Positions 26,448 through 35,565 of a DNA stretch of 61,647 nt are shown piece by piece. Position 1 is the first letter of the stretch; every line of letters begins with the position of its first letter. Origin of the DNA: Lentisphaeria bacterium UBA1776 (lineage in GTDB: Bacteria; Verrucomicrobiota; Lentisphaeria; Victivallales; Victivallaceae); the NCBI GenBank assembly GCA_002314605.1, contig DCGO01000095.1:1-61647 (forward strand). Direction: 5' to 3'. The translations under genes and the position numbers were made by a program. The notes under the pieces were generated by a model. The model was not told where the DNA came from and did not search any database. It saw only the letters and a list, made by a program, of their open reading frames with translations.

Positions 26448-27143
26448 ATGGAACGCCTCAACATTCCCCCGAGCAATCACATCAAGGTCCTGGGCGGTCA
26501 GGGCTGGGTCGGTCTGATCGACCACCTGGGTACGGAATCGACCATCGTCAATGCCGCACGGGTGTCGTTCGGCAAAATCAGGAGCACCATGGAGGAGCGG
26601 GATGTGGCGCTGCTCAACTATCTGATTGCAAACCGGCACACCAGCCCGCTGGAACATGTGGTTTTCACATTCAGCGTCCACTGTCCGCTTTTTGTCCGCG
26701 GCCAGTGGCACCGGCACCGCACCTGGAGCTATAACGAGATTTCCCGGCGCTATACCGAGATCGATCTGGAATTCTACACCCCGGAAAAACTCCGACGTCA
26801 ATCGGAAAACAACCGTCAGGCATCCTTTGCCGATCCGGATTTTGAAGACACCGAATTGCGGAAACTCATTGACGAAAGCAACCGGACCAGTCTTGCGCTG
26901 TATGAGAAACTCCTTGCCGGCGGCGTCTGCCGGGAACAGGCCCGGGGGGTTCTGCCGCAGAATATGATGACCACTTTCTGGGCTACCGTGGATCTGTCCA
27001 ATCTGCTCCATTTCCTGCAGCTCCGTGACAGTGAACACGCCCAGTTTGAGATCCGGGAATACGCCGTTGCCATGCGGGAACTGATCCGTCCGGTGGTCCC
27101 CCATGTCGTGGAATATTTCGAACAGCACATGCTGGGCAGGTGA
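26448..27143 (+). CDS. thyX: flavin-dependent thymidylate synthase
   Basis: Makes dTMP from dUMP using FAD, NADPH and methylene-tetrahydrofolate; an alternative to ThyA, which is not seen here. 231 aa. The signature RHRx7S is intact (Arg89, His90, Arg91, Ser99, in HRHRTWSYNEISRRY). An N-terminal AARVSFGK and later ARGVLPQNMMTTFWATVDLS complete the active site. The start 26448 has the site acacaggaga; an upstream in-frame ATG overlaps the preceding gene. dut is in the same window, giving both ends of dUMP handling. Confidence 0.95.
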   Translation: MERLNIPPSNHIKVLGGQGWVGLIDHLGTESTIVNAARVSFGKIRSTMEERDVALLNYLIANRHTSPLEHVVFTFSVHCPLFVRGQWHRHRTWSYNEISRRYTEIDLEFYTPEKLRRQSENNRQASFADPDFEDTELRKLIDESNRTSLALYEKLLAGGVCREQARGVLPQNMMTTFWATVDLSNLLHFLQLRDSEHAQFEIREYAVAMRELIRPVVPHVVEYFEQHMLGR

Positions 27144-27173
27144 TACGCTTCCGCCGGAATTGTAAAAAAAACA

Positions 27174-27211
27174 CCATCGGGACTTGAAAAAAACTCCGAT
27201 GGGGTTATGTT
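27174..27211 (+). promoter_or_regulatory. hairpin and candidate promoter ahead of pilB
   Basis: CCATCGG (27174-27180) and CCGATGG (27196-27202) form a 7-base stem over a 15-base loop. A TTGAAA (27184-27189), 16-base spacer, TATGTT (27206-27211) overlaps it. On the plus strand no T run follows, so it is probably not the thyX terminator; on the minus strand the stem is followed by T8. Weak evidence. Confidence 0.35.
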
Positions 27212-27250
27212 TCCCGATATACGGTACAGACTACTCTTTTGGGGACCATT

Positions 27251-28990
27251 ATGGCAAGAGATTCGGAATATATTCTTGAGCTGCTTCTGGATTACGGACT
27301 GGTGAATGAGGAGCAGATCAGCCAGGCCAAGGCGGAATCCAAGTCGGTGGACGGCAGCCTCGACCCGGTGGACCTGCTTCAGAAACTGGGATATCTGAAG
27401 TCGGAGGACCTGACCGCAATGCTGGCACAGCATTACGGCATGGAGATCATGGATCTCAAAAAATACGAGATCCCGGATGAAGTGGTCCAGGCGCTGACAC
27501 CGGATATTGTTCATCACTACAACGTGGTCCCGGTCATGCGGCACGGCGACATGCTGACCGTGGCCATGAGCGACCCGACGGATCTGGAAACATTGGACTC
27601 CATCCGTTACTATCTGGGGCGGGATGTGGAAGCGGTGGTTGCCGATCCGGGGCAGATCAAGCAGCTGATCGACAAATATTATCCCACCGCCGGTGCCGGC
27701 GGCAGCGTGGAAAACCTGATCGAGACTCTGGGGGAGGAGAGCAACGATTTTCTGGTGGAGACCGGCGCGGATACTTCCGGCGGCGGCACCATCGGCGGAG
27801 CGGAGACGGTGGGGGAAGAGACTGCACCGGTGATCAAACTGGTGCACATGCTGATCATTGAGGCATACAAGGCCAAGGCATCGGATATTCACCTGGAACC
27901 CATGGAAAAACGCTACCGGGTCCGCTACCGTATTGACGGGGCCTTGCGGGAGGTGGAAGGGCCTCCCAAATTCATGCAGGCAAGTTTCACCAGCCGCGTC
28001 AAGATCATGAGCCGGCTGGATATCACCGAAAAACGCATCCCCCAGGACGGACGTATCAAGATGCGCGTCAACGACAAGGATATCGACCTGCGTGTTTCCA
28101 GTATCCCCACCACCCACGGCGAAAGTATCGTCATGCGTATTCTGGACCGGGCCAGCATCCAGCTGGACATCCCGAAACTGGGGTTCTATGCGGACGACCT
28201 GGAACTGGTGAACGGGATCATCAACATGCCGGACGGGATCTTCCTCGTCACCGGGCCCACGGGGTCCGGCAAGACCACCAGTCTGTACGCATTTCTGAAC
28301 ACCATCAATACCGTGAGCCGAAAGATCATCACCGTGGAGGACCCGGTGGAATACCAGCTGGACGGTATCAACCAGGTGCAGGTGGACCGGGCCATTGAAA
28401 TGACTTTTGCCGCAGCACTGCGCGCCATGCTCCGTCAGGCGCCGAACATCATCATGGTGGGAGAGATCCGAGACCTGGAAACGGCGGAAATCGCCATCAA
28501 CGCCTCGCTTACCGGACACCTGGTGTTCAGTACCCTGCACACCAACGATGCCCCCGGCACCATCGCCCGACTGGTGGATATGGGGGTCAAACCATTTCTG
28601 GTGGCCTCTTCCGTGCGTGCGGTCATGGCCCAACGGCTGGTGCGCCGGATCTGCAAGAACTGCAAGAAACCTTACAGCCCGAGCAAATATGAGATTCAGC
28701 TTCTGGGGATGACCCAGGAGTATCTGGACAGTCACCAGTTCTACAAGGGTACCGGCTGCGACAAGTGCGGCCGCACCGGATACAAGGGCCGGGTGGGTAT
28801 TTACGAGATTTTCATGGTCACCGAAGATCTGGCCAAGCTCATTTTCCGCAACGAACCCAGCAGTACGATCCGGGAAGCCGCCCGGCGGAACGGCATGCGT
28901 TCTCTGCGGGATGATGCCATCCGCAAGGCGGAAGCCGGGACGACCACGCTGGAAGAGGTAATCTACACGACCCTCATGGACGAAAACTGA
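27251..28990 (+). CDS. GspE/PilB-type assembly ATPase (first copy)
   Basis: 579-aa hexameric ATPase that powers pilus extension or type II secretion. The N-terminal MshE-type region is residues about 5-150 (LLDYGLVNEEQISQAKAESK). The core has Walker A GPTGSGKT at 335-342, Walker B region IIMVGEIRDLETAEIAINAS, His box STLHTNDA, and the zinc tetracysteine CKNC plus CDKC. It starts at ATG 27251 rather than the TTG 27239. A second, similar ATPase follows in 14 bases. The name PilB is by family; the exact role among the two copies is not decided. Confidence 0.93.
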   Translation: MARDSEYILELLLDYGLVNEEQISQAKAESKSVDGSLDPVDLLQKLGYLKSEDLTAMLAQHYGMEIMDLKKYEIPDEVVQALTPDIVHHYNVVPVMRHGDMLTVAMSDPTDLETLDSIRYYLGRDVEAVVADPGQIKQLIDKYYPTAGAGGSVENLIETLGEESNDFLVETGADTSGGGTIGGAETVGEETAPVIKLVHMLIIEAYKAKASDIHLEPMEKRYRVRYRIDGALREVEGPPKFMQASFTSRVKIMSRLDITEKRIPQDGRIKMRVNDKDIDLRVSSIPTTHGESIVMRILDRASIQLDIPKLGFYADDLELVNGIINMPDGIFLVTGPTGSGKTTSLYAFLNTINTVSRKIITVEDPVEYQLDGINQVQVDRAIEMTFAAALRAMLRQAPNIIMVGEIRDLETAEIAINASLTGHLVFSTLHTNDAPGTIARLVDMGVKPFLVASSVRAVMAQRLVRRICKNCKKPYSPSKYEIQLLGMTQEYLDSHQFYKGTGCDKCGRTGYKGRVGIYEIFMVTEDLAKLIFRNEPSSTIREAARRNGMRSLRDDAIRKAEAGTTTLEEVIYTTLMDEN

Positions 28991-29004
28991 TCGAGGTAAA
29001 GATT

Positions 29005-30705
29005 ATGCTTGATACCGAAAGTTTGGCACTCATTGACCTGCTGATCAACGAACGGGGGGCCGACAATCCGGCGCTGAAGGATCAGCTCAAGGAAGTGGAG
29101 GAAGAACACGCCCGCTCCGGAAAGCCGGTGCTGGAGATCATCGAGAACTACGGGATCTTCAAACGCAAGGAGATCCTGGATATGATAGCGGAAAGTCTGG
29201 GCTCCTATGTCTGGACCACTTTCGATACGGAGGATATTGAGCTGGAGGTCATCAAGAAAGTTGACCAGAATACCGCCCGGAGTTACAAAATCATCCCGCT
29301 GAAGATCGATGAGAGCGGCACGATGCTGCTTGCCATGCGGAATGCACTGGACTTTCAGACAGTGGAATCTCTGCAGTTCATTCTGAACGTGACCATCCAG
29401 CCGGTGGTGGTGGACCCGGATGTGCTGGACGCCCAGCTGGACCGTTATTACCCGGAGAAAACCGACAATGTCCACGACATTCTGGAAGTACTGAAAGACA
29501 GTGCCGAAGGGGAGAAGGTGGACGAAAAGGACATTGAGTCCATGGCCAACGATGCGCCGGTGGTGAAATTCGTGGATGTGGTCATGCAGCAGGCTATCCG
29601 GGACAAGGCGTCGGATATCCATTTCGAGCCCTTTGAGAAAGAATTCCGCATCCGTTACCGGGTGGACGGCGCGCTGTACGAAATGCCCCAGCCGCCGAAA
29701 AGTCTGGCGGTCCCGGTCATCAGCCGCGTGAAAATCATTTCCGGACTGAATATTTCCGAGCGCCGCCGCCCGCAGGACGGCCGTATCGAGCTCAGGGTCA
29801 ACGGCAAACCCATTGACATGCGTGTATCGTGTCTGCCCACAAGCTACGGGGAATCCGTGGTGCTCCGGGTGTTGGACCGGTCGGTGGTGAATCTGGATCT
29901 GGATGCCCTCGGCATGGAACCGGCGCTCCTCAATAAACTCCGGGAGATCATCCATCTGCCCAACGGGATTTTGCTGGTGACCGGTCCCACAGGGTCCGGC
30001 AAGACCACAACATTGTATTCGGCGCTGCGGGAAATCAACGTGGTTTCCGACAAACTGCTGACCGCCGAAGACCCGGTGGAGTACGATATCGAAGGGATCG
30101 TGCAGGTCCCCATCAACGATGCCGTGGGCATGACCTTCGGCAAAGCGCTGCGGGCCTTTCTGCGGCAGGACCCGGACCGGATCCTGGTGGGAGAGATCCG
30201 CGACTTCGAAACTGCCCAGATCGCCATTGAAGCGGCCCTGACGGGACACTTCGTCTTCAGTACACTGCATACCAACGATGCCGCCAGTACGGTGACTCGA
30301 CTGGTGGATATGGGGGTGGAACCCTTCCTCATCTGTTCTTCCGTGTCCGGGATTCTGGCCCAGCGGCTGATCCGCCGGGTCTGTTCGGAGTGCAAGACCA
30401 GTTACGTTCCAACCGATCAGGACCTCAAGCGGCTGCGCATCGACCGTTCGGAAATCGGCGACCACCTGTTTTATTACGGCAAGGGGTGCAGTGTCTGTCA
30501 CGGTACCGGATACAAGGGCCGGAAAGCCATCTGCGAACTTCTGGTGGTCAATCAGGAGATCCGGGACCTTATTTTTGCAGGGGCCCCGCACACCGCCATC
30601 CGGGACAAGGCGAGGGAACACGGAATGCGGACAGTCCGGGAAGACGGTCTGCAGGCGATCTTCAACGGCGAGACATCCGTGGACGAGGTCGTCCGCTATA
30701 CATAA
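29005..30705 (+). CDS. GspE/PilB-type assembly ATPase (second copy)
   Basis: 566-aa paralogue of the preceding gene. It keeps the N-terminal MshE-type domain (LIDLLINERGADNPALKDQL), Walker A GPTGSGKT from Gly327, Walker B ILVGEIRDFETAQIAIEAAL, STLHTNDAASTVTRL, and the zinc cysteines CSEC and CSVC. All ATPase residues look intact, so this is not a decaying duplicate. Two PilB-like ATPases next to one PilT and one PilC suggest either a hetero-motor or two machines sharing one platform. The start 29005 follows the first stop by 14 bases. Confidence 0.92.
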   Translation: MLDTESLALIDLLINERGADNPALKDQLKEVEEEHARSGKPVLEIIENYGIFKRKEILDMIAESLGSYVWTTFDTEDIELEVIKKVDQNTARSYKIIPLKIDESGTMLLAMRNALDFQTVESLQFILNVTIQPVVVDPDVLDAQLDRYYPEKTDNVHDILEVLKDSAEGEKVDEKDIESMANDAPVVKFVDVVMQQAIRDKASDIHFEPFEKEFRIRYRVDGALYEMPQPPKSLAVPVISRVKIISGLNISERRRPQDGRIELRVNGKPIDMRVSCLPTSYGESVVLRVLDRSVVNLDLDALGMEPALLNKLREIIHLPNGILLVTGPTGSGKTTTLYSALREINVVSDKLLTAEDPVEYDIEGIVQVPINDAVGMTFGKALRAFLRQDPDRILVGEIRDFETAQIAIEAALTGHFVFSTLHTNDAASTVTRLVDMGVEPFLICSSVSGILAQRLIRRVCSECKTSYVPTDQDLKRLRIDRSEIGDHLFYYGKGCSVCHGTGYKGRKAICELLVVNQEIRDLIFAGAPHTAIRDKAREHGMRTVREDGLQAIFNGETSVDEVVRYT

Positions 30706-30738
30706 TTTTGCAACAGGTTCAACAGGGAGAATTTTCTG

Positions 30739-31812
30739 ATGATTGAGATGGCGGATCTTCTGCAGTTTTGCGTGGACGAGGGGGCAAGCGACCTGCATAT
30801 TGAGGTGGGGGCGCCTCCCAGCGTCCGGTTGCACGGGGATATTACCCAGCTTGAACTGCCGCCGCTGACGCCGGAGGATTCGGAGCATCTCCTGAAATCC
30901 ATTGCTTCGGATGCCCATCTGCAGCAGATCCAGGCGGAGGGAACTGCGGACTTCGGGGTCGGGTTCGGGGATCAGGCCCGGTTCCGTGTCAGCGCTTTCC
31001 GGCAGAAAGGCTGCTTCGGGATCATTCTGCGCCAGATCCCAAACCAGCTGCTGACCTTTGAACAGCTCGGGCTGCCCGGCGCGGTAAAGGATCTCCTGTG
31101 GCGGCCCCGGGGGCTGGTGCTGGTGACCGGTCCCACCGGATCCGGCAAATCCACCACACTGGCCAGCATGATCAATATCATCAATACCGAGCGGGCCTGC
31201 AACATCATTACCATTGAGGACCCCATTGAATTCTACCACCAGCACAAAAAAAGTCTGGTCATGCAGCGGGAGGTGGGGGTGGATACCACCAGTTTTTCCG
31301 AAGCGCTGCGCCGGGCGCTGCGTCAGGACCCGGATGTGATTCTGGTGGGGGAAATGCGGGATATTGAGACGATCGGCGCAGCGGTTTCAGCGGCGGAAAC
31401 AGGACACCTGGTGTTCGGCACGCTGCACACCACCGGTGCGGCCCGGACGGTGGACCGGATCGTGGATGCCTTCCCGACCAATCAGCAGGAGCAGATCCGC
31501 ACCCAGCTGGCCAGTTCGCTGGTGGGGGTCATTTCCCAGCAGCTTCTGAAACGCTGCGACAAATCCGGCCGGGTCGCCGCCTTTGAGATCATGGTGAACA
31601 CGCCGTCCATTCAGGCGCTGATCCGGGACAACAAGACCTTCCGGATCACCTCGGAACTGCAGACCGGGGCCAAATTCGGGATGAACACCATGGATTCCCA
31701 CCTTGTGGAACTTTTCCGGGCGGGAAAGATCGATTATCCGGAAATGATTACCCACGCCCAGGACCAGGATGCCGTAATTGAGAAACTCCGGGCCGAAGGG
31801 GATCTGAAGTAA
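30739..31812 (+). CDS. pilT: type IV pilus retraction ATPase PilT
   Basis: 357-aa retraction ATPase. The start is the PilT-type DLLQFCVDEGASDLHIEVGA. Walker A is GPTGSGKS (131-138), the Asp box has TIEDPIEFYHQHKKSLVMQR, Walker B is VILVGEMRDIETIGAAVSAA, and VFGTLHTTGAARTVDRIVDA is the PilT His box. The AIRNLIRE-like motif late in PilT appears as IQALIRDNKTF. It lacks the MshE N-domain and the zinc cysteines, so it is PilT and not another PilB. Confidence 0.95.
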   Translation: MIEMADLLQFCVDEGASDLHIEVGAPPSVRLHGDITQLELPPLTPEDSEHLLKSIASDAHLQQIQAEGTADFGVGFGDQARFRVSAFRQKGCFGIILRQIPNQLLTFEQLGLPGAVKDLLWRPRGLVLVTGPTGSGKSTTLASMINIINTERACNIITIEDPIEFYHQHKKSLVMQREVGVDTTSFSEALRRALRQDPDVILVGEMRDIETIGAAVSAAETGHLVFGTLHTTGAARTVDRIVDAFPTNQQEQIRTQLASSLVGVISQQLLKRCDKSGRVAAFEIMVNTPSIQALIRDNKTFRITSELQTGAKFGMNTMDSHLVELFRAGKIDYPEMITHAQDQDAVIEKLRAEGDLK

Positions 31813-31833
31813 CACAGGAAAGGAGCCTCGCAA

Positions 31834-33090
31834 ATGCCTCATTATCTTTATACAGCCGTGAATGCTTCCGGCAAGGAGCAGAAGGGCAAGATCCAGGCGG
31901 CCAGTCCGGAGGAAGCAGCCGAGCTTCTGAAGAAACAGCAGCTCTTCATCACCTCCATCAAGGACGCTGATGCCAAAAAAAACGCCCCCGCCGCCAAAAA
32001 AGGCAAGGCCAAGGGCGGTGCCATGAACATTTCTCTGGGGGCCCCCGTCATCAAGAAAAAGGAGCTGGTGGTGCTGACCCGGCAGCTGGCGACATTGCTG
32101 GATGCGGGACTGCCCCTTATCCGTTCACTGCGGACACTGGAGCGGCAGGCCAAAAACCCCGTTGTGGCCAAGGTTCTCAATTCAGCGGCGGAAACCGTGG
32201 AAGGCGGCGCCACTTTTGCCGAAGCGCTGGCCAAGCACCCGAAATCCTTCGATAAACTCTATCTCAACATGATCCGTGCCGGAGAGGCGTCGGGTGCCAT
32301 GGAAGTCATTCTGAACCGTCTGGCGACCTTCATGGAAAAAGCCTCCAAGATCGCCGGCAAAGTCAAGTCCGCCATGATCTACCCGGCGGTGGTGCTCTCC
32401 ATCGCCGGTCTGGTCACCGCCGGTTTGATGGTATTCATCGTGCCGAACTTCCAGAAGATCTTCGGTGAACTCCTTGGTCCGAAGGAACCCATGCCGGCCA
32501 TTACCCAGCTGGTCATGAATACCAGTAAGCTCATGAAGGAGCAGGGGTGGATCTTTCTGGTGGCCGGTGCGGTTATCATCGTGCTGTACAAAATCGTCAA
32601 CAGCAATAAATACGGCAAGTGGGGCATCGACTGGGTCAAGTACAATATGCCGCTTTTCGGGCCTTTGATTTCGCGGACGGCCATTTCCCAGTTTGCCCGT
32701 ACCCTGGGCACGCTGATGAGTTCCGGCGTGCCGGTGCTGAATGCGCTTATCATTGTCCGGGATACCGCCGGCAATGAGGTGGTGACCACCGCCATTCAGA
32801 AAGTCCACGATGCGGTGAAGGAAGGTGAAGGCATTGCCGGCCCCCTGGGTGCCACCGGAATCTTTCCCGCCATGGTGATCAGTATGGTGGAAGTCGGCGA
32901 AGAGACAGGTAAGCTTCCCGACATGCTTGACCGTATTGCCGATACCTACGATGAAGAAGTTGACAATGCTGTGGGAGCCCTGACAAGTATGATCGAACCC
33001 CTGATGATCGTGGGACTGGCAGTGGTCGTGGGTACCATCGTTGTGGCGCTCTTCCTCCCGCTGACCAAGCTGATCGAAAAACTGGGTTGA
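31834..33090 (+). CDS. pilC: type IV pilus inner-membrane platform protein PilC (GspF family)
   Basis: 418 aa. Soluble N-terminus YLYTAVNASGKEQKGKIQAA, then two GspF repeats each with a membrane helix, and a third helix at the end. Signatures are VLTRQLATLLDAGLPLIRSL and FARTLGTLMSSGVPVLNALI. PilC is the platform that couples the ATPases to pilin insertion. The ribosome site acacaggaaagg is at 31812-31823. It closes the pilB-pilB-pilT-pilC run; coaX starts one base after its stop. Confidence 0.94.
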   Translation: MPHYLYTAVNASGKEQKGKIQAASPEEAAELLKKQQLFITSIKDADAKKNAPAAKKGKAKGGAMNISLGAPVIKKKELVVLTRQLATLLDAGLPLIRSLRTLERQAKNPVVAKVLNSAAETVEGGATFAEALAKHPKSFDKLYLNMIRAGEASGAMEVILNRLATFMEKASKIAGKVKSAMIYPAVVLSIAGLVTAGLMVFIVPNFQKIFGELLGPKEPMPAITQLVMNTSKLMKEQGWIFLVAGAVIIVLYKIVNSNKYGKWGIDWVKYNMPLFGPLISRTAISQFARTLGTLMSSGVPVLNALIIVRDTAGNEVVTTAIQKVHDAVKEGEGIAGPLGATGIFPAMVISMVEVGEETGKLPDMLDRIADTYDEEVDNAVGALTSMIEPLMIVGLAVVVGTIVVALFLPLTKLIEKLG

Positions 33091-33091
33091 T

Positions 33092-33826
33092 ATGCAGCTT
33101 CTGAATGTCGGGAACACCCGGATCACGGCGGCGGAATATGAAGGGGAGATCATCCGCAATATCCGCAGTACACTGACCCGGGATTACCGGATCCCTGAGG
33201 GGGACGAGCTGATTCTGGCGGCCTCGGTGGTTCCGAAATTTTCGGACCGGCTGGTCCGGCGGGGCAATGTCTTTCTCCTGCAGAACATTCATGCCGCCGC
33301 CTGCGGGCTGGATCTTTCCGCCGTGGATGCTTCCACATTGGGGGCGGACCGGCTGGCCAATGCCATTGAACTGGTCTGTCAGGCAAAACTTCCCGCCATG
33401 ACCATTGATCTGGGAACCGCCATCAACTGCGAAATCGTGGATCGGAATGGTTTTTTCCGCGGCGGCGCCATTGCCCCGGGGCGGCGGATGATGCTCCAGA
33501 GTCTGTATGGAGGAACGGCGCAGCTGCCGGAGCTTTCCGTCCGGCAGGAACTGCGGGAAATGCCCGGGACCAACACCCGGGAAACGATTTTCTTCGGCGT
33601 GGATCAGGCTGTGGCGGGAATGATCCGCCGCTGGATCGGGTGCGTGGCGGAAATGCTTCACGAAATGCCCCGGGTGGTGGCGATTGGCGGAGATGCCCCG
33701 CTCTACATTCCCCTGATTCCGGAACTGGAATCCGGCGGAGAGGATTTTACCCTCCGCGGGCTTCTCCGGGGCTGGGACCGGTCGCTGCCCGGACTGGCGC
33801 ACCGGACCGGCGGTGAGGTCAAATGA
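33092..33826 (+). CDS. coaX: type III pantothenate kinase (CoaX), altered active site
   Basis: 244 aa, acetate-kinase-like fold, first enzyme of coenzyme A synthesis. The family's GADRLANAI and IDLGTAINCEIVDRNGFFRG, then GGAIAPGRRM, are present. The first phosphate motif reads NVGNTR (residues 5-10), where nearly all CoaX have DxGNT, so the Asp is Asn. The GTATTFD-type segment is GTAINCE. Either an active variant or a paralogue that has lost kinase function. Start ATG 33092 is one base after pilC. It overlaps the next gene by ATGA. Confidence 0.8.
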   Translation: MQLLNVGNTRITAAEYEGEIIRNIRSTLTRDYRIPEGDELILAASVVPKFSDRLVRRGNVFLLQNIHAAACGLDLSAVDASTLGADRLANAIELVCQAKLPAMTIDLGTAINCEIVDRNGFFRGGAIAPGRRMMLQSLYGGTAQLPELSVRQELREMPGTNTRETIFFGVDQAVAGMIRRWIGCVAEMLHEMPRVVAIGGDAPLYIPLIPELESGGEDFTLRGLLRGWDRSLPGLAHRTGGEVK

Positions 33827-34479
33827 GCGTTCTTCGCGGATTTTTGTATGCGCTTCTCCTGGCAGTCGTTCCGGCGGCAGCGGGAAAGGAGGCTCTGCCG
33901 GTAACCCGCAGTGTATGTCTGGTGAAAGGCGGGAACGGCAGCGGCTCCGGGTTCTTTGCCGCATTTGACGGGCAAAGCGTTTTCATCACCAACAACCATG
34001 TTCTGCTGGGGCTGAAGGATCCGAAAATCGTGGACATCAATGGAAGGGAGTACCCCTTTGACAAAGTCTATGCCTCTCCGGACCGGGATCTGGCGGTGGT
34101 GCTTCTCCGCAGGGAGAACAGTGCCGACATGCCGGATCTGCAGATCCATTCCCGTCCGGATATGCTCAAGCTGAATACCGGAGCGGCCGCCTACGGCAAC
34201 AGTCTGGGAGACGGGGTGGTGGTCAGAGCGCCCGGGAGGTTTCTCGGTATCGGACCGGAAGTGATCGAGGTGGATGCGCCCTTTGTTTCCGGAAACAGTG
34301 GAGGCCCCGTGCTGGAGGAGAGCTCCGGAAAGGTCATCGGGGTGGCGACCTACTGCAGGATCCTGCGTTCCGGTAACGCCACCACCATAGGATCCCGGTT
34401 TTCCTCCGGGAAATACAATACGGCGATCCGGCGTTTTGCCACCCGGCTGGACGGACTGAAACTGAAAGATTTCCAGTAG
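33823..34479 (+). CDS. exported trypsin-like serine protease, ends at an in-frame TAG
   Basis: 218 aa with a signal peptide (hydrophobic 5-20, VVPAAAG). The catalytic triad of the HtrA/trypsin fold is complete: His59 in ITNNHV, Asp89 in DRDLAVV, Ser159 in SGNSGGPV. No PDZ domain is present in the part before the stop. The frame ends at TAG 34477-34479. The next sense codons stay open in the same frame for 1080 bases (to 35559) and read VTLLDIRQDQVAAEPISRAH, with no start codon or ribosome site right after the TAG. I think the original protein was about 578 aa. Overlaps coaX by ATGA. Confidence 0.8.
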   Translation: MSVLRGFLYALLLAVVPAAAGKEALPVTRSVCLVKGGNGSGSGFFAAFDGQSVFITNNHVLLGLKDPKIVDINGREYPFDKVYASPDRDLAVVLLRRENSADMPDLQIHSRPDMLKLNTGAAAYGNSLGDGVVVRAPGRFLGIGPEVIEVDAPFVSGNSGGPVLEESSGKVIGVATYCRILRSGNATTIGSRFSSGKYNTAIRRFATRLDGLKLKDFQ

Positions 34480-34569
34480 GTCACTCTCCTTGATATCCGG
34501 CAGGATCAGGTTGCGGCAGAGCCCATCAGCCGTGCCCATCGTGAGGTCCTGCAGCTGACCGGTCAGCCG

Positions 34570-35559
34570 ATGACGGAGCGGATCTTCGTCCGCCGTCTCA
34601 GTGAGATCCTCAGCAGAAATCCCGTTTGGAACATGCCGCTGAAATGGCATACGGAGTATCTCCGCAAAGATACCCTTGACAAGCTCAAACTCCTGATCAT
34701 GCTCCGGAACATGCTGGAACCGGAACGGAAAACCGCTCTCCCCGAAAATCCGGATGTGGAAAATTCCATCCGCAGAATCTGGCAGAAATATCTGCCGGAA
34801 ACCACCTTCAGGACGGTTTCTCCGGCAAACCGGAAGTGTTTTTTCTGCAATGGATTCGGCAAGATCCGCCAGAATGTTCAGGAAACCGGAAATTCCCGGC
34901 GCAGACTGCAGAGTTCTTTCCGCATGGTGCCCTGTTCCCTGTGCGGAGCTTCCGGCAAAACGGCGGCTCCGCCTTGTGAGATCGCCGTGCCTCCGGCGGG
35001 ATTCCATCAGGAATTGGGAAAGGTGCTGAAAGTTGAACCTCATAAAATCGGTCCTTTCCGGCTGGGAGAGGACTGCGGAAATTTTCCGCCGTTTTACAGT
35101 TCAAGATCCCGCCGGATTTTGCGGACGGGGGTCTATTCCGTCTGTCGCTTTGCCGGCAACCATGCCATCCGCAATGCAGTGGAGACCCGTTTCTGGCTGG
35201 TGGGGAAAAAACTGCTCCGGATCGATGTGATCCTTCCTGTCACAGATGCCCGGCAGATCGCCGACACCAGAGCCAATCTCCGGGTCGAATTTGCCGATTT
35301 CACCCATGCATCCTCCCGGACAGTGCTGTTAATGAGGTGTGCGGACCTTCTGCGTATTCAATTTTCCCCAGGGATGCTGCGGAATCTGAATGCCTCTTTC
35401 CAGAACGATCTTTTCGGACTCTACTGTCCGGAAATACCGGGAATTTCCGCGCAGGCCCCCGCCACAGGGAAACGGCTGCTGGCGGTGATTTTCCAGCACC
35501 AGGCATGGGAAGGGTGCATGGGACTCCGGCGGCAGATAAACAGGGGATATGTCTTCTGA
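34570..35559 (+). CDS. zinc-finger domain protein, likely C-terminal half of the preceding protease
   Basis: 329 aa if started at ATG 34570, but the same frame is open back to the TAG at 34477. No ribosome site precedes this ATG. The sequence has a DnaJ-like zinc pair, CFFCNGFGK and CSLCGASGK, about 40 residues apart, flanked by basic helices (FVRRLSEILSRNPVWNMPLK). The C-terminal 200 residues match no family I know. It may be made only by read-through of the amber codon, may be a gene fragment, or may restart here. It converges with the LPS kinase gene, with 6 bases between the stops. Confidence 0.6.
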   Translation: MTERIFVRRLSEILSRNPVWNMPLKWHTEYLRKDTLDKLKLLIMLRNMLEPERKTALPENPDVENSIRRIWQKYLPETTFRTVSPANRKCFFCNGFGKIRQNVQETGNSRRRLQSSFRMVPCSLCGASGKTAAPPCEIAVPPAGFHQELGKVLKVEPHKIGPFRLGEDCGNFPPFYSSRSRRILRTGVYSVCRFAGNHAIRNAVETRFWLVGKKLLRIDVILPVTDARQIADTRANLRVEFADFTHASSRTVLLMRCADLLRIQFSPGMLRNLNASFQNDLFGLYCPEIPGISAQAPATGKRLLAVIFQHQAWEGCMGLRRQINRGYVF

Positions 35560-35565
35560 CCGGCA

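Noticed and set aside
27144..27250. thyX terminator at the CCATCGG/CCGATGG stem
   Set aside because: On the plus strand no T tract follows; the T8 is on the other strand, where no gene reads into it.
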